Positions 37,791 through 46,951 of a stretch of 64,000 nucleotides of DNA are shown here, piece after piece. Numbering within the stretch: the first letter of the stretch is position 1; each line of letters starts with the position of its first letter. The stretch comes from Alistipes sp. (GTDB lineage Bacteria; Bacteroidota; Bacteroidia; Bacteroidales; Rikenellaceae): contig JAHHQL010000002.1 of assembly GCA_020026415.1 (NCBI GenBank), positions 62,001-126,000 of the forward strand. The letters are read 5' to 3'. The translations under genes were made by a program, and so were the position numbers. The notes below the pieces were generated by a model. The model was not told where the DNA came from. It was given only the letters and a program-made list of their open reading frames with translations, and searched no databases.

Positions 37791-38984
37791 TTAATGTTTC
37801 AGGCAGGCGGCGATGGCTTCGGCGATTTCGTGGGCGGCGGTACCGTTGGCCGTTTCGCTGAAACCCTGTTTCATCTCGCCGATCGGAATGACGGGATTCC
37901 ACTTCATGCGGGCGGCGAAGTCGTTCAGACAACGTGTGGCGGTATTTGCCCATGTATAAGAACCGAAGGCTGCGAAGTGACGTTGCGGAATACTGCGCAG
38001 GACGAGAGCCTCGATGAGGGCAGCCACGGGCGGAAAGAGTACGCCGTTGTAGGTGGGCGAACCGAGGATCAGCGAATTGTAGCGGAAAATATCGCGCAGC
38101 ACGAACGACGGATCGGCAACCGAAAGGTTATGAACCGTGATGTTGCGAATGCCGTTGGCGGAAAGTTCGCGGGCGATCTGTTCGGCCATGCGCTCCGTAT
38201 TGCCGTACATCGAGCCGTAGGCGATTACCACGCCCTCCTCGCCTTCGTAGCGGCTCATGCGGTCGTAGAGGTCGATGACCTGTCTGATTTCACGCTGCCA
38301 TACGGGGCCGTGGGTGGGGCAGATCATGCCGAGGTCGAGTTTCGACAGTTTGGCCAGAGCCTTCTGTACAGGTGCGCCGTATTTGCCGACGATGCAGGCG
38401 TAGTAGCGGCGCATCTCCTCGCGGAAATCCTCGAATGAGTGTGCCTCGTCGGTGATGCCGCCGTCGAGTGCTCCGAATGTGCCGAACGCATCACCCGAAA
38501 ATACGGTCTTCTCCGATTCGCACCACGTAACCATTGTCTCCGGCCAGTGAACCATGGGGATGAGGTGGAACGAGAGGACTTTGCCCAGACCCAAGTCGAG
38601 TGTTTCGCCCTCCTTGATCTCTTTCAATCCCTCTTCAATGGAGTAGTAACCGCGGATCATCTGGATGGTCTTGGCATTGCCGACAATTTCTATATTGGGA
38701 TAAATCTGCCGCAGGGAAGCCATCGACGATGAGTGGTCGGGTTCCATGTGATTGACAATCAGGTAGTCGATCGGGCGTGATCCGATCTCGCGGCGGATGT
38801 TGTCGAACAGTTCGCTGCCGAAACCTTCCTCCACGGTGTCGATCAGAGCGATTTTCTCGCCGATGACCAGATAGGCATTATAGGACACACCCCTGCCGAG
38901 CGACCAGAGCCCCTCGAAGAGTGTGGTTTTGCGATCGTTTACACCGACATAACGAATGCCGGGTTTTATTTCTGTGAGAGACAT
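37791..38984 (-). CDS. Flavodiiron protein (A-type flavoprotein, FprA-like)
   Basis: A 397-residue protein of two domains. The beta-lactamase-like diiron domain takes residues 1 to about 245, with the iron ligands NHMEPDH (His79, Glu81, Asp83, His84), a His in MVHWPETM, Asp in FSGDAFG and CPTHGPVW. The flavodoxin domain takes about 248-397 (YGSMYGNTERMAEQIA, with FMN phosphate loop, and LGSPTYNGVLFP). It reduces O2 to water or NO to N2O, protecting oxygen-labile enzymes such as the neighbouring PflB. No rubredoxin domain is fused. Confidence 0.95.
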   Translation of the reverse strand: MSLTEIKPGIRYVGVNDRKTTLFEGLWSLGRGVSYNAYLVIGEKIALIDTVEEGFGSELFDNIRREIGSRPIDYLIVNHMEPDHSSSMASLRQIYPNIEIVGNAKTIQMIRGYYSIEEGLKEIKEGETLDLGLGKVLSFHLIPMVHWPETMVTWCESEKTVFSGDAFGTFGALDGGITDEAHSFEDFREEMRRYYACIVGKYGAPVQKALAKLSKLDLGMICPTHGPVWQREIRQVIDLYDRMSRYEGEEGVVIAYGSMYGNTERMAEQIARELSANGIRNITVHNLSVADPSFVLRDIFRYNSLILGSPTYNGVLFPPVAALIEALVLRSIPQRHFAAFGSYTWANTATRCLNDFAARMKWNPVIPIGEMKQGFSETANGTAAHEIAEAIAACLKH

Positions 38985-39080
38985 ATCGTATTAATTTAAG
39001 TTCCGGGTCAAAAATACGAAAAAAATTTGAGAACGGCATACCTAATTATAGGGTATTCTTTTTTCGGCAGGAACAACACA

Positions 39081-39118
39081 ACAAGGGGGAGTAATCCGTA
39101 TGGATTACTCCCCCTTGT
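39081..39118 (-). terminator. Hairpin terminator after the BACON lipoprotein gene
   Basis: A strong stem of 16-17 bp (ACAAGGGGGAGTAATCC and complement) with a 4-base loop, followed leftward by T/G-rich TTGTTGTGTTG, not a clean T run. Confidence 0.6.
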
Positions 39119-39140
39119 AAAGAGAAAAAGTGATGGAAGA

Positions 39141-41063
39141 TTAGTGGTGCATCATCTTCCACAGCGACAATTCGGAAAGTCTGTTCCGATTGGCTGCACC
39201 AAGGAATGGCGTGTGGGTGTTCGGAGTTGCAGGATCGAACGTAAAGCGGGTCTTGAATACCTTGGTTGTCAGACCGCTGTCGTAACCGAATGCCACGGCG
39301 TAGTAGTCGTGTCCTGCTTCCAGTGCGGCCGTCTGCATATAGGACGGAATAAAAGCCAGTTTGGTGTTCAGTATGCCGGCGGTGTTGTAATGGAATAGAA
39401 TGTCGTTGGCAAAAATCTCGTCATTGCCTTGGCATACTTCCTCGTAAGCCTCGACGGGTTGGATGTCGTAGAAATAAAGTTCCATCTTGTCGGGTGTGAA
39501 GTTGGCTTTTACTTCGCCGTCAATGTACTCGATGTTGATATCTACGTTCATGTCCGAAGGCTCGGAATTTGTTGAAAGGGTCGTGATCTTGTAAACGGCC
39601 AGATCCGTAATGCGGACACCTTGGTTGTTGATACCCATCACACCCACAAAATGACTGGAGTTGGGCTGTAACTCTTCGGCGAGCATCTGATAACTGATCA
39701 GGCTTTTGCGTCCCGTATGAACGTATTGGTCTTCTATCCACGAAACACCCAGACCTGCGGCAATGTCAAGTGCATCGTCGGTCATATCCTCCGGATTGGT
39801 ATAGTAATCCTCCAGAAGGGAGTAAGGCAGTGTATAGGCAAACCAGCGTACCTGATCATCGGACGGGATGATATCCACTGAAAAATAGGTTGCGCGGGTG
39901 TTGTTTTTGCGGATCTGGAAATCGCATGACACTTTATCTAATGCTTGGGGCGTAAATTCCATTTTGAAGACCGGGGTGGTGATGACCCCCTTGAAGTGGC
40001 AACCGAATGCAAAGAGTACATATTGCTCTCCGGGAGTCAGATTTTTGACATTTTTCGACTGTTTGCCGATGAACAGGAACTCCGACATCCATACATTGAC
40101 GTTGTCCACTTTTGTCATCAGTTCATCTACGATGTCTTGGGCGAGGGTTTCGCCGGCTGCCTCAAATTCGCTCTTCTTCATAACACTCCAATAGAAATTG
40201 TCGCTTGTGGAGGTTGGCGTGATGTACAGACGTGTGTAGTCGAGACAGTCCTTATAATTCAATTCGAAGGTCATATCCACCGGCTCGACTTGTGTGGTGC
40301 GGAAGGGGATCGTGGTGGCCTTCACCGAGGTGATTGTGCGGTCGGGATCCATACCGTAAGCAACGATATAGTAGTCGGACAGCGGTTTTAGCATGGTAAC
40401 CTTATAATCGAGCATATCGCCCTGACGTAGAAACATACGGATGGCCTCATCTTCGCTGGTGGCACCGTATGCCATACCCTGTTCAATGAAAAATGTTATT
40501 TTCTCTTGATAGTAACGCTCCCAATCGGAGATGCTTTCAATCTCGGATTTATCTGAGATGAAAGCGACGAATGTGCGCTCTTTATCTGAAGGTTGCAGAT
40601 CGAACACCACTTCGTTTGATTTGATCTTTTTGATTTGAATATCGAAGGTCATTGAGCCTTCGGGAATTTCAAGCGGGGTCTGGGTGATGATCACCTCGCG
40701 GTTTTCGGCTTTGTCGTAGCCGAGTGTAATATGAGTGCTGCGTATTGCTTCTCCATCCCATGCGGCAATGTCGAACAACAGTTTGCTCTCTTTCTCTTCA
40801 ACGAATTTTACCCACGAGTCTTCTGCTGCGGTCTTCACTGTGATTGACACATTGACTGCGGGATTGGCGATCGAGTAGGGAATTTCCAAAATACCGCCTT
40901 CGTAATTGATTGAAAATTCTTGCCCGACATTGATTACGGGGGTGGAAACTTCGGGTTGGGGTTCCGGATCGGGTGTAGGTAATTTGGTGTCATCGCTGTC
41001 ACACATCGTAAAGAATGAGGTGGCGAGCATCATCATCAGAGTGAAAGTGAATTTGCGCATCAT
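39141..41063 (-). CDS. BACON-domain surface lipoprotein with four repeated modules
   Basis: A 640-residue lipoprotein. The signal peptide ends at Cys21 (SFFTMC), followed by acidic residues that favour surface export. Residues about 43-129 form a BACON domain (FSINYEGGILEIPYSI, ending ITQTPLE). Four copies of a module of roughly 110 residues follow, starting near MTFDIQI (138), MTFELNY (268), VSCDFQI (380) and MNVDINI (505). Each ends in a strand of the type YYIVAYGMDPDRT, YVLFAFGCHFKG, HFVGVMGINNQG or YYAVAFGYDSG, so a fibronectin-III-like fold is likely. BACON domains are thought to bind carbohydrate or mucin; the other module has no known function. The gene follows the next lipoprotein by 28 bases in one operon. 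Confidence 0.75.
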   Translation of the reverse strand: MMRKFTFTLMMMLATSFFTMCDSDDTKLPTPDPEPQPEVSTPVINVGQEFSINYEGGILEIPYSIANPAVNVSITVKTAAEDSWVKFVEEKESKLLFDIAAWDGEAIRSTHITLGYDKAENREVIITQTPLEIPEGSMTFDIQIKKIKSNEVVFDLQPSDKERTFVAFISDKSEIESISDWERYYQEKITFFIEQGMAYGATSEDEAIRMFLRQGDMLDYKVTMLKPLSDYYIVAYGMDPDRTITSVKATTIPFRTTQVEPVDMTFELNYKDCLDYTRLYITPTSTSDNFYWSVMKKSEFEAAGETLAQDIVDELMTKVDNVNVWMSEFLFIGKQSKNVKNLTPGEQYVLFAFGCHFKGVITTPVFKMEFTPQALDKVSCDFQIRKNNTRATYFSVDIIPSDDQVRWFAYTLPYSLLEDYYTNPEDMTDDALDIAAGLGVSWIEDQYVHTGRKSLISYQMLAEELQPNSSHFVGVMGINNQGVRITDLAVYKITTLSTNSEPSDMNVDINIEYIDGEVKANFTPDKMELYFYDIQPVEAYEEVCQGNDEIFANDILFHYNTAGILNTKLAFIPSYMQTAALEAGHDYYAVAFGYDSGLTTKVFKTRFTFDPATPNTHTPFLGAANRNRLSELSLWKMMHH

Positions 41064-41091
41064 AAGTTTTAAGGTTTAAGTTTTTTATAGG

Positions 41092-43092
41092 TTACTTTTG
41101 TTTGATTGGCGAGGCTTGTTTGACAATCGCAATTGCATTGGATATGGCATCCGGGTAGGTAATGCTTATGAACGATGAACGGGGAAGACCGTCTTCGGTG
41201 GCTTCGATATTTTCCGAAACCTTGAATGTAATTTGAGACGACGTGACGGATAGAATTTCGATCCAGTCGGCTCCCCATTGTTTGTCGGCTGTGATATCAC
41301 ATTCTGCGAGGGGGTTTTTGATGGTGTAGTTGATCGTGTAGATGCCGCCCTCGACAGGAATAAGCAGGTTGTTGTCCCAGTCGGTGGTAATGACCGGATT
41401 TTCGGGAAGCGTACACAATATTTTGCTAATTTTCGTGGTGGTAACCGTACCGTCGTCCTTCAGACCGTAGGCAATGATGTAGTACTCCTTGTCGAAGCCG
41501 TTCGTGTAGAACGTATTCTCCTGTACGCCACTGACCAAGTGATCGCTGATCTGGCCGATGTTGCCGTACCAGTCTTCCTGTCGGAAGGTGAAGATGTCGT
41601 CTTGTATCAAATCTGTATCACTTGCAAACTGCTCGTATTTCTGGCGGTTGATTTCGCGGAATACATAGGTGGCCGAGAGATCCGACGGCATACAACGAGC
41701 CTTGATTTCCGACGGACGCAGTGAAACGAGTTCGATGTTGAAATTCATCTCTGCGGCAGGGGCTTCCTGCTTGATGATGATGGCGATGCATTCCTTGACT
41801 TCGGGATAGTCAATCGTGAAATAACTTTCGCGGGGGGCATCACCCGGCTCGGAGGTGGTGTTCTTATCGACGGTGAATGTAATGGTGTTCTCTCCGATCA
41901 TAAAATCGTGAACCCACTCCGTATTGCGTGGAGGGTTGATCGTAACTTCGGCACCGGGGATGGGGTTCTCCAATGCGTAATGCACTTCAAATATACCGCC
42001 CTCCAACGGAAGGATACGGGAGTTGTCCCAGTCGGCCGTCAATACTGGGCGCGGAAGGCCGATGATCTCTACCTTGGTGATGGTTGTCGAAGTGATGGTG
42101 CCGTCAGCCGTAAGACCGTAGGCAATGATGTAGTAGGGTTCGGAGTCGGAGATGAAAAACGTATCGTCTTGCACGCCGCTGACCAAGTGGTCGCTGATCT
42201 GACCGACATTGCCGTACCAGTCTTCTTGCCGGAAGCGTTTTATGTCGTCTTCGATCAGGGCATGATCGTTGGCAAATTCTTCGTAGTGAGCCTTGCGCAT
42301 CTCACGAAATACATAAGATGTTTCAAGATCCGACGGGGTGCAACGTGCTTTGGCTGTTGAGGGAGTAACCTCCAAGATCTTGATTTGGAAAGTTGGCTCT
42401 GCGGGTTGAGGTTTTTGGGGACGGATCTGCTTTAGGGGGGCAGTCTCTTTCAGATCGGCGTAAGTAACCGCGATCTCAGTCATACGATCCTCGATTTCCT
42501 CCTTATAAAAATATTCCTCGACCGTGAAGAGGATTTTGTCTTCCTCGACAGAAGAGATCTTCACCCATGAAGCATTACACGAGGCTGAAACTTTTACAGA
42601 CTGTTCCTTCACGGGATTCTCCAGCGTATATTTCAAATAGAATTTACCACCTGTGGCGGGAATATCCTCCAATGTTGCCAGCGTCAGTTTCGGGACGGAA
42701 ACCTCTGCGGATTTTTCGGGACATAGTTGTTTGAGCGAAGCCTTTTTTTGAAGGTTTGCATAATTGACCGTGATTTCGGTGGTGCGATCTTCGATGCCTT
42801 CCTTATAAATATATTTCTCGACTGTAAAGCGGATTTGATCTTTTTCAATTGAAGTGATCTTTATCCATGAAGCATCGCACGAAGCCGTGACTTTTTCTGT
42901 TGCATCTTCCAACGGATTTTCTAACGTGTAATCTAATGCGAATGCTCCGCCTTGAGCCGAAATATCTGAAATTATAGAGAGTCTTAACTCCGGTTTTTTT
43001 GGGGGGAGTGTCGTTTCATCGTTTTCACAACCCGGCAAAGTCAGGGCGGCCATGAAGGCCATCATCAGAATTAGGTGTAATTTGTGTCTCAT
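41092..43092 (-). CDS. Multi-BACON surface lipoprotein with duplicated modules
   Basis: A 666-residue lipoprotein with lipobox LPGC (Cys22) and an acidic ENDE tail. It holds six modules in order: BACON1 (36-122), BACON2 (135-222), X1 (233-345), BACON3 (348-442), X2 (448-560) and BACON4 (566-659). X is the same module as in the neighbouring lipoprotein; its two copies share RQEDWYGN and QISDHLVSGVQ almost unchanged. BACON1 and BACON2 are exactly 100 residues apart, and X1 and X2 exactly 216. It probably acts on the cell surface as a binding protein; no catalytic motif is seen. First gene of the pair, divergent from the TPR regulator at 43244, which may control it. Confidence 0.8.
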   Translation of the reverse strand: MRHKLHLILMMAFMAALTLPGCENDETTLPPKKPELRLSIISDISAQGGAFALDYTLENPLEDATEKVTASCDASWIKITSIEKDQIRFTVEKYIYKEGIEDRTTEITVNYANLQKKASLKQLCPEKSAEVSVPKLTLATLEDIPATGGKFYLKYTLENPVKEQSVKVSASCNASWVKISSVEEDKILFTVEEYFYKEEIEDRMTEIAVTYADLKETAPLKQIRPQKPQPAEPTFQIKILEVTPSTAKARCTPSDLETSYVFREMRKAHYEEFANDHALIEDDIKRFRQEDWYGNVGQISDHLVSGVQDDTFFISDSEPYYIIAYGLTADGTITSTTITKVEIIGLPRPVLTADWDNSRILPLEGGIFEVHYALENPIPGAEVTINPPRNTEWVHDFMIGENTITFTVDKNTTSEPGDAPRESYFTIDYPEVKECIAIIIKQEAPAAEMNFNIELVSLRPSEIKARCMPSDLSATYVFREINRQKYEQFASDTDLIQDDIFTFRQEDWYGNIGQISDHLVSGVQENTFYTNGFDKEYYIIAYGLKDDGTVTTTKISKILCTLPENPVITTDWDNNLLIPVEGGIYTINYTIKNPLAECDITADKQWGADWIEILSVTSSQITFKVSENIEATEDGLPRSSFISITYPDAISNAIAIVKQASPIKQK
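41116..42987 (-). repeat. Tandem duplications within the multi-BACON gene
   Basis: Two levels of direct repeat. BACON1 and BACON2 coding segments (42987-42727 and 42690-42427) are alike in DNA with a 300-base offset. X1-BACON3 (42396-41767) and X2-BACON4 (41751-41116) have a 648-base offset: CTGACCAAGT occurs at 42179 and 41531, and the next 50 bases are nearly identical. The high DNA identity points to fairly recent duplication. Confidence 0.8.
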
Positions 43093-43196
43093 AATAATGT
43101 GGCTTTGGTTATAGGTTTATGTTTTCTCAAACAAAATTAGTAATTCAGAATATAAAATATTAATTTCGTAACCCTACAAAACTCCTACAAAGTCAT

Positions 43197-43204
43197 TATA
43201 TTTG
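43197..43204 (+). promoter_or_regulatory. -7 box of the TPR regulator gene
   Basis: TATATTTG, a full match to TAnnTTTG, 39 bases before the start. No TTTG is seen at the -33 position. Confidence 0.45.
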
Positions 43205-43243
43205 TCTTATAAATGTGCTTTTAAATATAAAAAAAGGTGAGTT

Positions 43244-44965
43244 ATGCTGAAAATTTTATTTATATGTCTTCTTCTCGGAGATCCCTTTGATGTTGTCTGT
43301 ATGGGGTGCGAACAGCAACCCGATACGATGTTTTATCGTCGTTTCTCGGAACTGAAAAAAAACGATTCCGAACAGGCTGCGATTTATGCGCAGTTGTATC
43401 TTGATTGCTCGGACAAGGGGGTGACGGGAACGGTTACGGCACAGGTCTATGAGTATCTGGCCGAGTATTACTCGTCGCACGAATTTGATTATGGTAAGGC
43501 GATCGGATATTTACAGAAAGCGGTTGATATTTATCGCCGATTGGAAGATCGTAAGGCAGCGGCCAAAGCCGAAGCGGCTTTGGCGAAACTCTATATTGCG
43601 ACGAATGACATTGGAGAGGGCATGGATTTGATTTATCGCTGTATGGATGAAAGCATCGAGTTGGGATACAAGTCGAATATCGTCAAGTGTAATCTGCTGT
43701 TGGGAAATACCCATTACAAAATAGGGGATCTTAATGCAGCCTATGAATATTATGCCTATGCGGCGAGTCTGGCTTCTTCGATTGGGGACAAGTATCAGGA
43801 GATCATGGCAACGAATAACATGGCTGTCGTCAAGTTTCTCGACGGGAGCGGAGATGTTGGGCTGGCTTTGTGCAATATAAATCTCAAGGAGGCCGAACGG
43901 CTCGGATTCGATGATTTGATTTTCCCCACTTACAGCAATATGGGTACGATCTGTATGCGCGATAATCCGGATTCGGCTCGTTACTATGTCCTCAAATCGG
44001 GCGAATATGCCGATAATATTCTCAATAAAGCACTCTATTTGAGTAATATAGGGCTGTATTATCAGTGGACGGGTAACAGCCGCAAGGCACTCGATTGCTA
44101 CAACAAGGCGATCGACTATTACCGTCAGGGCGATTTCAATGCCCATTTGTCGGAAACGTATCGTAATATTTACGCCGAGTGTTTGAATCTCAGGGATACA
44201 ATTGCGGCTTTTCGTGCGTTGCAGAATTATTACAAAACCGAAAATCTGACTCCGAAACGCGACATCCTCATCAAACTCTATAAGGCAAAGAATCAGGAGA
44301 ATGAGCAGAAACTTAAGACGAAGGCCGAATTGGAACTTGCTCGAAACAGGATGTGGCTGGTAGTCAGTACGTTTATCTTTACACTCATCTTGTTGGCTGT
44401 CTATATTTTCTATACCAAGCGCCGACATCGTGCCAAGGAAACATTGATCAAATATCAGTTGGATTTGCTGGATCAGAGTAAAATTCAGGAGCAACTCAAA
44501 CAGAAGCAGGAGCAGACCGAGTATGCCTTACGGAGCAAGGAGGATATTTTGAAGGTTAAGAAATTGGAAGAGTATCAAACCAATCAACTCATTGATGCGA
44601 TTATCGAAAAACTCGAAAAACTCAATTCGTCGGAGGATCTCGAAATGCGCAAGAAAGGGCTTCGGAAAGTAATAGAGGATCTGAAAGAAAATAAAAACAG
44701 CACCAATTGGGAGGAGGTCGAGCAGTATCTCATAAAGATGAATTCGCGTTTTTATGACAATCTGACTTCACAGTTGCCCCGACTGACGATCAATGAAAAA
44801 CGTCTCTGTATCTTCCTGCACATGAACATGACTTCGAAGGAGATCGCCAACATTACTCATCAGAATGTGGCAAGCATAGAGATGGCGCGGTTTCGTTTGC
44901 GCAAAAAACTCGACATAAAGGATCCGTCGGAATCGCTGCATATGTTTCTTCAGAGGTATAATTAA
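43244..44965 (+). CDS. Membrane-bound TPR/helix-turn-helix regulator
   Basis: A 573-residue protein: a short signal or anchor (1-20), TPR repeats (about 60-345, including YGKAIGYLQKAVDIYRRL and RKALDCYNKAIDYYRQG), one transmembrane helix (about 369-391), a coiled coil (about 395-470), and a C-terminal LuxR-like helix-turn-helix (about 513-555: NEKRLCIFLHMNMTSKEIA and SIEMARFRLRKKL). The TPR part faces the periplasm and the DNA-binding end the cytoplasm, so it could sense a signal or partner outside and act on DNA directly. Such regulators are common near surface lipoprotein and SusCD genes in Bacteroidales. Likely targets are the divergent BACON operon or the SusC operon. Confidence 0.85.
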   Translation: MLKILFICLLLGDPFDVVCMGCEQQPDTMFYRRFSELKKNDSEQAAIYAQLYLDCSDKGVTGTVTAQVYEYLAEYYSSHEFDYGKAIGYLQKAVDIYRRLEDRKAAAKAEAALAKLYIATNDIGEGMDLIYRCMDESIELGYKSNIVKCNLLLGNTHYKIGDLNAAYEYYAYAASLASSIGDKYQEIMATNNMAVVKFLDGSGDVGLALCNINLKEAERLGFDDLIFPTYSNMGTICMRDNPDSARYYVLKSGEYADNILNKALYLSNIGLYYQWTGNSRKALDCYNKAIDYYRQGDFNAHLSETYRNIYAECLNLRDTIAAFRALQNYYKTENLTPKRDILIKLYKAKNQENEQKLKTKAELELARNRMWLVVSTFIFTLILLAVYIFYTKRRHRAKETLIKYQLDLLDQSKIQEQLKQKQEQTEYALRSKEDILKVKKLEEYQTNQLIDAIIEKLEKLNSSEDLEMRKKGLRKVIEDLKENKNSTNWEEVEQYLIKMNSRFYDNLTSQLPRLTINEKRLCIFLHMNMTSKEIANITHQNVASIEMARFRLRKKLDIKDPSESLHMFLQRYN

Positions 44966-45341
44966 CGCCGTTGCATCATAAAATCAGAGGAAGCCATTTT
45001 CTTGTGGGTATGGGCTGTTTTTGTGCCGACATGCTTGAAGTCGGGTTTATGGAGGCATATCCATATCTTGGTGGGGAAACCTGCATCGCCCATCTGTTCG
45101 AACATTTTGTCTTTGACAATCATCAGATTGAGTAGGGCTTCGGCGTTCCGATGACGTGATGACATTAGTATGGTTCTCTCAATTTGTTGTGAAGAACGGG
45201 TTGTGTGAAAGGTAATCGGGATTCATAAGTAATTTTTGAATTTAATAGGATTTATAAAAGTAATAAACAGGAAAAATTTTAGGAGAAAAAAGCCCTGCGG
45301 ATTTCCGCAGGGCTTTTATATTATATGTGATGTTGTTTGTC
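44966..45341. other. Intergenic region with a terminator
   Basis: A 376-base gap between two convergent genes. A GC-rich hairpin (AAAAGCCCTGCGG with CCGCAGGGCTTTT, 45288-45317) flanked by A and T runs ends the leftward lipoprotein gene. The rest is AT-rich; one weak 67-codon minus-strand frame was not accepted as a gene. Confidence 0.6.
45288..45317 (-). terminator. Terminator of the FISUMP-like lipoprotein gene
   Basis: A perfect 13-bp stem with a 4-base loop and flanking A/T runs, 25 bases past the stop codon. Confidence 0.85.
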
Positions 45342-46484
45342 TTATTTGATTTTCACGCAACGAACGGGTTGTGCAAACAATTTCCAGCCGGGGCATGAGG
45401 TGTTGATCGGCATGTAGGGATCTGCGACCATACGATCACCGAAATAACTGATATTGCCCAATAAATCCTCCATCTTGTAAACGCCGCAAGCCCAAACGTG
45501 GATCTTGTCTGTCGGCTTGACCATTTCGCCACCACCGTTCGCATCATCACGCAAACCGTTGCACGGCCACCACGTCGTCACACCGTTGTAAGTGTAAGAG
45601 TAAGCCTTCTTCTCCTTGTCGAGGAGCAGATTGTCGTCGTTCAAGCAGGCCCAGTCGTCTTTCGAAGCCAGACGCCAACCTGCCGGCGAAGGATCGTAGT
45701 CGGTCTTTTCGACACCCCACAGTTCCTGATTGTCCTCCGACATCCAGTTGAAAAGCGATTGGTTGTCGAAGAAGAACGTGGTCGGATTTGAACCGGCTTC
45801 TTCGATCGTGACGGCGTGTGCTTCGGCTTTCCATGCGAATCCCATCTTCGGATTCATAACCGTCGCTTCGTTGGCTCTGGCAAAACTCTCTCCCGAACCT
45901 TCTCCGTCGGTTCGGCTTCCAAAGAACGGATCTTTACGTCCCCATTGAAAGAGCAGTCCCATTGCTTGACCGGAATAACCGGCCTCGTTGGCTCCGAGGT
46001 TGCGATCCATAAATTCGGCTCCCGTCTCATAGGTAATCACCTCAGGGGTGTCCGTACACCAAATGTGCCAAGTCCAAACAATATTATCGTCGGTGTCGAG
46101 ACCTGCAATGATCGTATTGCCTTTGTCGCCCGAAGCGGTAAAAGCAATATTGCCCAATTCATCTACTCTCAGGTTGGTGATTGCTTCGGGATTTTGTCCC
46201 TGTTCGTTCAATGTGGTCCAAATCCAATCAACCTTTGCGACATTTTCGATCGGTTTGCCGCTTACATGTAAAGGTTTGAAATAATAGTCTCCGGCCTCGG
46301 ATACAATATAACAATTTGCACCTTCGCCCAAGTCTGTTGCCGCGGGGCCTGTCGGACCGCTTTCTTCATCATCGTCGCTGCAAGACGGCAGAGACAACAG
46401 CAGGCATGAAGCCATTACGAAGGTCAAAAATTTCCGTGAAAGATTTTTTGGCCGAATTGAAAAGAGATTGCATCTTTTTTCCAT
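45342..46484 (-). CDS. FISUMP-like surface lipoprotein
   Basis: A 380-residue lipoprotein. The signal is long: a basic N-terminal part, then VMASCLLLSLPSC with the lipid Cys35, followed by an SDDDEES acidic tail. The body resembles the Fibrobacter succinogenes major paralogous (FISUMP) domain, with the hallmarks FMDRNLGANEA, LLFQWGRKDPF, DPSPAGWRLASKDDWACL and the final PVRCVKIK. An N-terminal beta-domain (50-155, with TIIAGLDTDDNIVWTWHIW) precedes it. The function of FISUMP domains is unknown; they sit on secreted or surface proteins. The gene is divergent from the SusC operon, with 467 bases between them. Confidence 0.8.
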   Translation of the reverse strand: MEKRCNLFSIRPKNLSRKFLTFVMASCLLLSLPSCSDDDEESGPTGPAATDLGEGANCYIVSEAGDYYFKPLHVSGKPIENVAKVDWIWTTLNEQGQNPEAITNLRVDELGNIAFTASGDKGNTIIAGLDTDDNIVWTWHIWCTDTPEVITYETGAEFMDRNLGANEAGYSGQAMGLLFQWGRKDPFFGSRTDGEGSGESFARANEATVMNPKMGFAWKAEAHAVTIEEAGSNPTTFFFDNQSLFNWMSEDNQELWGVEKTDYDPSPAGWRLASKDDWACLNDDNLLLDKEKKAYSYTYNGVTTWWPCNGLRDDANGGGEMVKPTDKIHVWACGVYKMEDLLGNISYFGDRMVADPYMPINTSCPGWKLFAQPVRCVKIK

Positions 46485-46951
46485 GACAGTAGAAGTTTTA
46501 GAATTTATTTAAGGTTAGATTGTTTATTGGCGATTGATCTTCGTCAATAGATACAATGATATGGAAAAAACATAAATAGGCAAAGGAATAATTGATATTT
46601 TGGGGAGGGAGTAATTACTTGTTAATATATCCCTCAAAAACTTGCATGTTTTTTATGTTTATTATACATAACAAATGGGTTCTATAATGTGAAAGGAGCA
46701 CTGAAGAAGTGTCTGCTTTCCATGAAATTTTACGGAATATTCCTGCGGCGTTTAACCATCGGTAGTAACTCTCGGTTTACGCTACTCGACCAGAAACCGC
46801 TTTCAGACAACGTAAGGAAAATATATGTTTTTCTTACGAATATGTGTTGCCCGTGTTTCAACCCTTCCGGCTGAGGAGGGGCGATTGGGTCTGTGCGGTT
46901 TTTTAAGACTATAAAAAAGAAGAAACAAACTTGAAAGAATGTAATACTTCG
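46485..46951. other. Divergent intergenic region and structured SusC leader
   Basis: A 467-base region before susC. It contains three inverted repeats: CGGTTT...AAACCG (46773-46799), CGTAAGGAAAA...TTTTTCTTACG (46811-46838) and CCCTTCC...GGAGGG (46862-46880). The last is followed by GGTTTTTTAAG. This layout could be an attenuator or a regulated RNA leader. No perfect promoter is visible; TATGTTTA near 46652 is the closest. A 61-codon frame inside it is probably not a gene. Confidence 0.45.

Noticed and set aside
44962..45165. 67-codon minus-strand frame near the end of the TPR regulator
   Set aside because: Overlaps the regulator's end by 4 bases, lies in AT-rich spacer, no promoter or homology seen; it reads somewhat like a protein, so it is only provisionally rejected.
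46689..46874. 61-codon + frame in the susC leader
   Set aside because: Crosses two inverted repeats, has Cys/Arg-rich composition without domain, and no evident promoter or ribosome signal.
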